Positions 57,026 through 64,000 of a stretch of DNA of 64,000 bases are shown in pieces. This stretch comes from Pseudomonas lini (GTDB lineage: Bacteria > Pseudomonadota > Gammaproteobacteria > Pseudomonadales > Pseudomonadaceae). A model generated the notes under the pieces. That model was given only the letters and a program-made list of their open reading frames with translations, was not told where the DNA came from and did not search any database. A program made the translations under genes and the position numbers. The stretch is from NCBI RefSeq assembly GCF_964063345.1, contig NZ_OZ061318.1:3968001-4032000 (forward strand), given 5' to 3'. Every line of letters starts with the position of its first letter. Position 1 is the first letter of the stretch.

Positions 57026-57118
57026 CTGTGGGAGCGGGCTTGCCCGCGATAGCGGTCTGTCAGTCAACGAGATGTCGAAGCTGATGGCCTCATCGCGGGC
57101 AAGCCCGCTCCCACAGGG
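57026..57118. repeat. Inverted pair of REPs
   Basis: ctgtgggagcgggcttgccc facing gggcaagcccgctcccacag, between the convergent MFS and deaminase genes. Confidence 0.92.
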
Positions 57119-57132
57119 TTTTGCGGTGTTGC

Positions 57133-58086
<954 letters not shown>

Positions 58087-58167
58087 TTATGAAATCTCGT
58101 CAGGTGCAATGAGGACATTCTACAGATGCCCGCAGAAACAATGAGCAAAACCTGACCAGCCGGTTCA

Positions 58168-59133
58168 TTACACGGCTTGCTGTTCCCGCCGATAGGCGTA
58201 GGTATCGGCAAAGCGCGACAGCAGGAATTCGGCGCAGGTGGTGGCCGGATACTTCGCCGGGTGCCGTTCATCCTGGCAGCCGGGCAGGCATTCGATAGGT
58301 GTATCGGGGTGCGGTTCGGCAAAGAATGGCATCGAGTACCGATCCACCCCTAGCGGGCTGATCACCCGGTGCGGCGTCGACAGGTAACGGTCGTTGCTCC
58401 AGCGCGCCATCATGTCGCCAAGGTTGACCACGAACGTGCCTTCGATCGGCGGCGCATCGATCCATTCGCCTTGCACGTTGCGCACTTGCAGACCGCCAGC
58501 GGCATCCTGATAGAGCAGGGTGATGCAGCCGTAATCGGTGTGAGCGCCGGCACCTTGCTGATCGAAGGAGCTGGCAGTGTGGCGCGGTGGGTAATGAATC
58601 ATCCGCAGTACGCTGACCGGTTCTTTGAAACGTGTATCGAAGAAATCGCGCTCGATGCCCAACGCCAGGGTCATGGCTCGCAACAGGGTTTGGGCGAGCG
58701 CCTGCATGTCAACGTAGTGTTGCTCCATCAGCGATTCCCAGCCGGGCATCGACGGATGACGGTTGGGACCGCGCAAGGGTTTTTCCGCAATAACCTCGGG
58801 ATGATCGACCGGCAGGTGCAGCCCCATGTCGAAGGTTTCTTTCAGATCGCTGGGTTTGCTCGGGTCGAGTTGCTCGGTGGCGATGGCGCCATAGCCACGG
58901 TGGTGGCGGGTCTGGGTGATGTCGATCTTGAGTTTTTCGGCGGGGGGCAGGGCGAAGAAACGTTGGGCATGCTCGAGCACTGCGGCGATACGCGACGGGG
59001 CGATCGGGTGGCCCTTGATATAGAAAAAGCCCCATTCGCGGCAGGCATGGTCGATTTGTGTGGCGATCGATTGCCAGGCGTTTTGATCGGCGCTGTAGAG
59101 CGGGCTGATGTCGATGATCGGGAGGCTGTTCAT
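58168..59133 (-). CDS. 2-oxoglutarate/Fe(II)-dependent oxygenase, isopenicillin N synthase-like
   Basis: 321 residues: DIOX_N region (LPIIDISPLYSADQNAWQSI) and a 2OG-FeII_Oxy core with iron ligands His and Asp in GAHTDYGCITLLYQD and His in STPHRVISP, with Arg downstream (DRYSMPFF). The substrate is unknown; neighbours suggest purine or xanthine-related oxidation. Compare PA0147. Confidence 0.9.
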   Translation of the reverse strand: MNSLPIIDISPLYSADQNAWQSIATQIDHACREWGFFYIKGHPIAPSRIAAVLEHAQRFFALPPAEKLKIDITQTRHHRGYGAIATEQLDPSKPSDLKETFDMGLHLPVDHPEVIAEKPLRGPNRHPSMPGWESLMEQHYVDMQALAQTLLRAMTLALGIERDFFDTRFKEPVSVLRMIHYPPRHTASSFDQQGAGAHTDYGCITLLYQDAAGGLQVRNVQGEWIDAPPIEGTFVVNLGDMMARWSNDRYLSTPHRVISPLGVDRYSMPFFAEPHPDTPIECLPGCQDERHPAKYPATTCAEFLLSRFADTYAYRREQQAV

Positions 59134-59180
59134 GCGATTGTCCTGAAGAGTACGCAGATTGAAAACGCACCGCAGAGCCC

Positions 59181-59273
59181 TGTGGGAGCGGGCTTGCCCG
59201 CGATAGCGAACTGACAGTCAACAATGATGCTGAATGTAATGGCCTCATCGCGGGCAAGCCCGCTCCCACAGGG
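59181..59273. repeat. Inverted pair of REPs
   Basis: tgtgggagcgggcttgcccg facing cgggcaagcccgctcccaca, between the oxygenase and binding-protein genes. Confidence 0.92.
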
Positions 59274-59290
59274 TTTCGTGTCTGACTAAG

Positions 59291-60373
59291 TCACTTCGGT
59301 ATCTCGGCCTTCATGCCTTCGACGTAATAGTTCATCGATGCCAGCTGCGCATTGGTTGCCGTCGCGCCCGCCGGGATTTTCTCCACGCCGGCCTGATCCT
59401 TGATCGGCCCGGTGAACGGATGCAACGCGCCGCTCTTGATGTCGGCGATGATCTGCTCGGCTTCGGTTTTCACCGCAGCCGGCACCAGGTCGCTGATCGG
59501 CAGCTCAACCGTGCCCTCCTTCAGACCGCCCCAGTAATCCTGGGATTTCCATGTGTGGTCGAGCACGCTTTGGGTCGCCTGAATGTAATGCGGCCCCCAG
59601 TCATTGACGATAGACGTCAGCACCGCTTTCGGCCCGAAGTGCGCCATGTCCGATGCATAACCGACGGCGTACACGCCGCGTCGTTCGGCCGCCTGGATCG
59701 GTGCCGGGCTGTCGGTGTGCTGGAACACCACGTCCACGCCCTGGTCGATCAGCGCGTTGGCGGCGTCAGCTTCCTTGCCCGGGTCGAACCAGGAATTGAC
59801 CCATACCACTTTGATCTCGGTGCCCGGGTTGTACTTGTTCAGAGCCAGTTGAATGGCGTTGATATCGCGGATGACTTCCGGAATCGGGAACGAGGCGACG
59901 TAGCCGACTTTTTTGGTCTTGGTCATCTTCGCCGCAAGGAAACCGCCGACGTAGCGGCCTTCATAAGTGCGCGCCAGGTAAGTGCCGAGGTTCTTGTCCT
60001 GCTTGTAGCCAGTGGCGTGTTCGAAGGTCACCTTGGGAAATTGCTTGGCGACTTTCAGGGTCGGGTTCATGTAGCCAAAAGACGTGGTGAAAATCAGGTC
60101 ATATTTGTCCTTGGCCATGTTGCGGATCACCCGCTCGGCATCGGCGCCCTCGGCGACGTTCTCCACGTAGTTGGTGGTGATCTGGTCGGCGAACTTCTCA
60201 GCCAGCTCCTTGCGTCCCTGTTCATGCTGATACGTCCAGCCGTGGTCACCGATCGGGCCGATATAGACGAAGCCGACTTTCAGCGGGTCGGCAGCACTGG
60301 CGGTCAGGCTGGCGCTCAGACCGATGGTGGCGGCGACGGCGCAAAGCAGCTGCTTCAACGGACGTTTATGCAT
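59291..60373 (-). CDS. BMP/Med-family ABC transporter substrate-binding lipoprotein-like protein
   Basis: 360 residues with a signal peptide (MHKRPLKQLLCAVAATIGLS, then ASLTASA) and a BMP domain beginning KVGFVYIGPIGDHGWTYQHE; FTTSFGYMNPTLKVAKQFP and VVFQHTDSPAP are family motifs. BMP proteins commonly bind nucleosides or purines. ATG 60373 was chosen because GGAG precedes it; 60388 is an alternative. No permease or ATPase gene lies in this window. Confidence 0.88.
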   Translation of the reverse strand: MHKRPLKQLLCAVAATIGLSASLTASAADPLKVGFVYIGPIGDHGWTYQHEQGRKELAEKFADQITTNYVENVAEGADAERVIRNMAKDKYDLIFTTSFGYMNPTLKVAKQFPKVTFEHATGYKQDKNLGTYLARTYEGRYVGGFLAAKMTKTKKVGYVASFPIPEVIRDINAIQLALNKYNPGTEIKVVWVNSWFDPGKEADAANALIDQGVDVVFQHTDSPAPIQAAERRGVYAVGYASDMAHFGPKAVLTSIVNDWGPHYIQATQSVLDHTWKSQDYWGGLKEGTVELPISDLVPAAVKTEAEQIIADIKSGALHPFTGPIKDQAGVEKIPAGATATNAQLASMNYYVEGMKAEIPK

Positions 60374-60686
60374 GAACTGGAACTCCATTTTGTTGTGAGA
60401 TGGAGGAGGGCAATGCAAATTGCTGACCAACAGGACAACAAAATCAAAAGATCGCAGCCTGCGACAGCTCCTACATGATTTCGCGTACCCCTGTAGGAGC
60501 TGCCGCAGGCTGCGATCTTTTGATGTTCAATTCCTCACTAGAGCCAACCCGGTGCAACGGGTCCAACTCACGCCATCCACTGGTGCGGACGCCTTACACA
60601 AAACTGTGGGAGTTCGGCTGTCTATCAATATGCCTTCAAAATAAAGACCATCAAGACAGTTGCTCCCACATTAGATCGTTGTCCGA
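60374..60686. repeat. Intergenic region with a 76-bp palindromic repeat (60446-60521)
   Basis: aaaagatcgcagcctgcgac and its complement form a long hairpin around catgatttcgcgtacccc. It is a dispersed Pseudomonas element; a related half occurs at about 52003-52048. The rest of the 313-bp gap shows nothing recognisable. Confidence 0.8.
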
Positions 60687-62045
60687 TCAGACACCGGCGA
60701 TCAGCTGTCTGGCCGCCTGGCTATGATCGGCAATCAACCCTTTCAGATCCAGCCCCTCAACCTGCCCATCGATCACCCGCCATTTGCCGCCGACCATCAC
60801 CCGGTCCGCCCGATCCGCGCCGCACAGCAGCAGCGCCGACACCGGATCGTGGCTGCCGGAGAAGCGCAGTTCATCCAGTTTGAACAGCGCCAGATCCGCC
60901 TGCTTGCCCACCGCCAGTTCACCGATATCGCTGCGCCCGAGCAAACTCGCCGAACCTTTGGTCGCCCAGCCCAGTACCAACTCCGGCGTAATCTTTTCCG
61001 CGCCATAACGCAGCCGCTGGATGTACAGCGCCTGACGGGTTTCGAGGATCATGTTCGACGCATCGTTGGACGCCGAACCGTCCACGCCCAGACCCAGCAG
61101 CGCACCCGCAGCGGTCAGGTCCAGCGTCGGGCAAATGCCGGAGGCCAGGCGCATGTTCGAACTCGGGCAATGGCAAATACCCGTGCCGGCCGCGCCGAGA
61201 CGGGCGATTTCGTCGGGGTTGAAATGAATGCCGTGGGCCAGCCACGTGCGCGGGCCGAGCCAGCCGACGCTGTCCAGATAATCCACGGTGCGCAGGCCGA
61301 AACGTTGCAGGCAGAAATCTTCTTCATCGAGGGTTTCTGCCAGGTGCGTGTGCAGGCGCACGTCGAGGGTATTTGCCAGTTCGGCGCTGGCGGACATGAT
61401 CTCCGGGGTTACCGAGAACGGCGAGCACGGCGCCAGGGCGATTTGAATCTGCGCCCCATCGCCGCGCTCGTGGTATGCGGCAATCAAACGTTGGCTGTCG
61501 TCGAGGATCACTTCGCCTTCCTGGACGGTTTGCTGCGGAGGCAGGCCGCCGTCTTTTTCGCCAAGGCTCATGGAACCGCGAGTGAGCATGGCGCGCATGC
61601 CCAGTTCGCGAACACTCTCGACCTGCACATCGATCGCATTTTCCAGACCTTCCGGAAACAGGTAATGGTGATCGGCCGCGGTGGTGCAACCGGACAGCAG
61701 CAATTCGGCCAACGCAACTTTGGTGGCGAGGGCAAGTTTTTCAGGGGTGAGGCGAGCCCAGACCGGATAGAGGGTTTTCAACCATGGGAACAACGGCTGA
61801 TTGACCACCGGCGCCCAGGCACGGGTCAGGGTTTGATAGAAGTGGTGATGGGTGTTGATTAGCCCCGGCAGGATCACGTGTTCGCGCGCATCGAAAACGT
61901 GGTCACAGGGCGCGGAGGGTTGCTGACCGGCGCTGAGCACTTCGACGATCAAACCGTCTTGCAGCACCAGACCGCCACGGGCATCGAGCGCGTTGGCCGT
62001 GAAAATGGCGAGGGGATTTTTTAACCAGATACGGGTCGCAGGCAT
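60687..62045 (-). CDS. 8-oxoguanine deaminase (PA0142-like)
   Basis: 452-residue amidohydrolase of the ATZ/TRZ branch that converts 8-oxoguanine to urate in the characterised P. aeruginosa homologue. Metal and catalytic residues: LPGLINTHHHFYQTL, LHTHLAETLDEE, LAHGIHF and GLGVDGSASNDASNM. It fits the purine context of the neighbouring deaminase and BMP protein. The exact substrate is inferred from synteny and similarity. Confidence 0.88.
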   Translation of the reverse strand: MPATRIWLKNPLAIFTANALDARGGLVLQDGLIVEVLSAGQQPSAPCDHVFDAREHVILPGLINTHHHFYQTLTRAWAPVVNQPLFPWLKTLYPVWARLTPEKLALATKVALAELLLSGCTTAADHHYLFPEGLENAIDVQVESVRELGMRAMLTRGSMSLGEKDGGLPPQQTVQEGEVILDDSQRLIAAYHERGDGAQIQIALAPCSPFSVTPEIMSASAELANTLDVRLHTHLAETLDEEDFCLQRFGLRTVDYLDSVGWLGPRTWLAHGIHFNPDEIARLGAAGTGICHCPSSNMRLASGICPTLDLTAAGALLGLGVDGSASNDASNMILETRQALYIQRLRYGAEKITPELVLGWATKGSASLLGRSDIGELAVGKQADLALFKLDELRFSGSHDPVSALLLCGADRADRVMVGGKWRVIDGQVEGLDLKGLIADHSQAARQLIAGV

Positions 62046-62139
62046 GGTGGCCGGCTCCTCTGAAGGTTGGGTTCAGGGTTGCCAGCTCAGTGTTGCCCTG
62101 TCTGCTGATCCAGGGTCGCCACGGGGGCGAGGTGCGGAG

Positions 62140-62302
62140 TTTCGAACAAAAAAGCTTCGCGGGCAAGCCTCCCCCGACCAGACGATGCAGAACCCTGTGG
62201 GAGCCGGGCTTGCCCGCGATGCAGGCACCTCGGTCTTTCAGCGATACCGAGGTGATGCTATCGCAGCGGTGCGGCGATCCGACAAGCCAGCTCCCACAGG
62301 GT
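62140..62302. repeat. REP-type repeats upstream of 8-oxoguanine deaminase
   Basis: Degenerate facing REPs (gcttcgcgggcaagcctccc; tgtgggagccgggcttgccc) and a further gctcccacaggg half. They fill most of the 266-bp gap between the deaminase and SDR genes. Confidence 0.75.
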
Positions 62303-62311
62303 GCGGTGGTG

Positions 62312-62998
62312 TTACCAGGGAATGGTCTCACCCCTGTAGTTCACAAAATGATGCCCGCCCTTGCCGGCATACGCATTCACCTGATCGATCAACCCGCGGG
62401 TACTGGTTTGCACATCAATGTCCGCGCCTTCACCGCCCATATCAGTCTTCACCCAACCCGGATGCAGCGATAGCACGGTGAGTTTCTGTTCGCCCAATTG
62501 TGTGACGAAGCTGTTGGTCATCGAGTTCAGCGCCGCTTTGCTGGCCTTGTACAGCGCCAGCTCCGGCGCGTCGGGCATGGTCACACTGCCCAGCACCGAA
62601 CTCATGAATGCCAGCACGCCGCTGTCTTCACGAATCTGCCCGACGAAACGCTGAGCCAGATTGATCGGCGCCACGGCGTTGGTGAAGAACAGCTGACCGA
62701 CCTCGGCCAACGTCGCGCCGCCCGGCGTCTGGACCTCCGGGCCCTTGACTCCGGCATTCACGAACAACAGGTCGAACACTTCACCCTTGAGTTGTTGGCT
62801 CAGGGCGATAACCGCTTGCTGATCGTCCATGTCGAGTTTTTCGATCCGCACCTTGCCCAACGCTTGCAAGGCTTCGGCGCTCTGCGGGTTGCGCACGGTG
62901 GCGGTGACTTGCCAACCGTCGGCCAGCAGGGTTTTCACCAGACCGAGGCCCAGGCCCCGGGAGGCACCGATGATGAGTGCGGTTTTTGCCTTGGACAT
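62312..62998 (-). CDS. Short-chain dehydrogenase/reductase
   Basis: 228-residue classical SDR: cofactor motif GASRGLGLGLVKTLLADGW, VNAG motif LFVNAGVKGP, catalytic Ser region SSVLGSVTM and YKASKAAL. Substrate unknown (CsgA/sniffer-like group). It follows the MerR gene on the same strand by 25 nt, so it is probably co-transcribed. Confidence 0.9.
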   Translation of the reverse strand: MSKAKTALIIGASRGLGLGLVKTLLADGWQVTATVRNPQSAEALQALGKVRIEKLDMDDQQAVIALSQQLKGEVFDLLFVNAGVKGPEVQTPGGATLAEVGQLFFTNAVAPINLAQRFVGQIREDSGVLAFMSSVLGSVTMPDAPELALYKASKAALNSMTNSFVTQLGEQKLTVLSLHPGWVKTDMGGEGADIDVQTSTRGLIDQVNAYAGKGGHHFVNYRGETIPW

Positions 62999-63023
62999 GA
63001 ATGGCTTCCTTGATGGATGAGAA

Positions 63024-63389
63024 TCACGGATTCAATGGATACTGATTCAAAGGACACTGCTGACCGAGCCGATGTTGCAATTCCTGACGCAAGACATCGA
63101 GCTCGGTCATGCGAGTTTCGATCAGCTTGAGCTTGTCTTGCAGCAGTTGCGTGACGGCGCTGTCCGGGTCGGGCGACTGCCACAACGCGGCAACGCTATT
63201 ACCGATTTCGCCAAGGGTAAACCCCAGCCGCTGAGCCGTCTTGATGTACAGCACCAGTTGCACCATCTCCGCCGGATAGTCGCGATAACCATTGGCGCTG
63301 CGTTGCGCGGCGATCAATCCGCGCTGCTCGTAAAAGCGCAATGTGTCGCGGCTGACGGCGCTGGCCTGGGCTAATTCACCGATGCGCAT
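63024..63389 (-). CDS. MerR-family transcriptional regulator
   Basis: 121 residues: MerR HTH (MRIGELAQASAVSRDTLRFY, EQRGLIAAQRSANGYRDY) and a dimerisation helix. There are no conserved metal-binding cysteines apart from a single late Cys, so a non-metal signal is likely. It is divergent from a membrane protein across a MerR-type promoter. Confidence 0.92.
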   Translation of the reverse strand: MRIGELAQASAVSRDTLRFYEQRGLIAAQRSANGYRDYPAEMVQLVLYIKTAQRLGFTLGEIGNSVAALWQSPDPDSAVTQLLQDKLKLIETRMTELDVLRQELQHRLGQQCPLNQYPLNP

Positions 63390-63409
63390 CTTGAATGTCT
63401 CGAGAGGGC

Positions 63410-63440
63410 TTGACCCTGGAGCATACTCCAGGCTTTAGCC
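63410..63440 (+). promoter_or_regulatory. MerR-type promoter with 19-bp spacer dyad
   Basis: -35 TTGACC (63410-63415), then a 19-bp spacer containing the perfect dyad CCTGGAG-CATA-CTCCAGG (63415-63432), and a -10-like ttagcc (63435). It faces the membrane protein gene and overlaps the upstream region of the MerR gene. Confidence 0.75.
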
Positions 63441-63472
63441 TTGTTGCTCCCTGAATTTATGGAGCAAGACGG

Positions 63473-63895
63473 ATGTGGACTTCAACGCAATATCGTCAAG
63501 TAGTGCGTGGCAGTGCCTGGTACGACCTGATCGTGACCGCTGCTTTTGTGACACCGTGGAGTTTTGCGGCGTTGCATGGCGTGTTGTTGAGCCTGAGCCA
63601 GACTTTCAAGTTGCCTGGCGAGCTACCGCCGTTCGAGCCGATGCACATGCTGATGGCGAATTTGTTGGGTTCGATTGTGTGCGTCTGGGCGGTGCTGCGG
63701 ATTCGTGATCCGCAGTTGGTGTTTGGGCGGTATGACGCGGTGGGGCGGTTTCTGTTTTCGGCTTGGCAGCTGTATGCCTTGCTCCATGGCGCCAGTTCAT
63801 TGCTGGCGATTTTCCTGTTCTTTGAATTGGCGTGGGGCGTAGTTCAAGTGTTGCCTGTTCGGGCGCCTTCGCGGGCAAGCCCGCTCCCACAGTGA
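63473..63895 (+). CDS. Small integral membrane protein of unknown function
   Basis: 140 residues with four predicted membrane helices (starting YDLIVTAAFVTPWSFAALHG; last SLLAIFLFFELAWGVV). The ribosome site is atggagcaagacgg. The final residues (RAPSRASPLPQ) are encoded by a REP that supplies the stop codon. It is probably controlled by the adjacent MerR protein. I recognise no family. Confidence 0.78.
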   Translation: MWTSTQYRQVVRGSAWYDLIVTAAFVTPWSFAALHGVLLSLSQTFKLPGELPPFEPMHMLMANLLGSIVCVWAVLRIRDPQLVFGRYDAVGRFLFSAWQLYALLHGASSLLAIFLFFELAWGVVQVLPVRAPSRASPLPQ

Positions 63896-63957
63896 TTTGG
63901 GCGAACACGGAATTTTCGATCGACACAAAACTTGTGGGAGCGGGCTTGCCCGCGATG
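63868..63957. repeat. Inverted pair of REPs overlapping the end of a gene
   Basis: cttcgcgggcaagcccgctc facing gagcgggcttgcccgcgatg. The left copy encodes the C-terminus of the 63473 protein. Confidence 0.9.
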
Positions 63958-63975
63958 AGGCCCTTGAAGCCGACT

Positions 63976-64000
63976 CTAATGCCCGGCCTGCCACGGCTGC
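63976..64000 (-). CDS. C-terminal end of a gene continuing past the window edge
   Basis: The minus-strand frame ends QPWQAGH followed by TAG at 63976-63978. Position, just past a REP pair, fits a gene 3' end, but only seven residues are visible and no product can be named. Confidence 0.3.

Overview
The window is chromosomal DNA from a fluorescent Pseudomonas, most likely of the P. fluorescens group. Gene order from accC to speA matches, as I remember it, the P. aeruginosa PA4848-PA4839 block. Later blocks recall PA4293-PA4306 (Flp/Tad pili), PA4778-PA4786 (cueR, RIO kinase, thiolase, SDR) and PA0142-PA0148 (purine deaminases). Coding DNA is GC-rich. Many gaps hold the REP palindromes typical of this genus, of the form tgtgggagcgggcttgcccgc. 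No rRNA, tRNA or CRISPR array was seen.

Layout. 1-8784 (minus strand): accC (cut by the window edge), accB, aroQ, dsbD, an inserted toxin/putative-immunity pair, a ctpL-like chemoreceptor and the diguanylate cyclase gcbA. 9074-15738 (plus): DUF2333 protein, Nudix hydrolase, Sui1-like factor, arginine decarboxylase speA, then a short vgrG with a DUF4123 adaptor gene but no effector. 15763-20114: MATE pump, small membrane protein, MazG-like protein, tRNA methyltransferase cmoM and two DUF4136 lipoproteins. 20440-36126: a Flp/Tad pilus locus (tadG, pprA, tadF, fppA, pprB, tadC, tadB, tadA, tadZ, rcpC, flp, a lone receiver protein). It is interrupted by repeats, an intact IS3-family element and a DUF6124 gene, and it lacks the rcpA secretin and tadD. 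36296-39967: MaoC-like dehydratase, FabG-like reductase and a divergent thiolase. 39975-47066: bile-acid-symporter homologue, AraC regulator, dCache chemoreceptor, RIO kinase, MFS transporter. 46653-50396: copper module cueR, copA, a small exported protein and copZ, with two matching CueR boxes. 50504-57016: Bcr/CflA pump, a 56-residue conserved protein, a quinone-oxidoreductase-like enzyme, a monooxygenase-like protein, LysR and ArsR regulators and an MFS carrier. 57133-62045: purine salvage/catabolism genes (adenine/adenosine deaminase, 2OG-Fe(II) oxygenase, BMP-type binding protein, 8-oxoguanine deaminase). 62312-63895: SDR, MerR regulator and a membrane protein behind a MerR-type promoter.

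The most notable items are these. (1) A polymorphic-toxin-44 gene and a membrane-anchored partner lie exactly between two perfect 27-bp copies of the 3' end of the chemoreceptor gene, which looks like insertion of a mobile cassette at a gene 3' end. (2) The Tad locus has only a 23-codon frame where rcpA belongs. (3) There is an orphan vgrG/DUF4123 pair. (4) An IS3-family element with recognisable ends and a 3-bp target duplication splits a REP.
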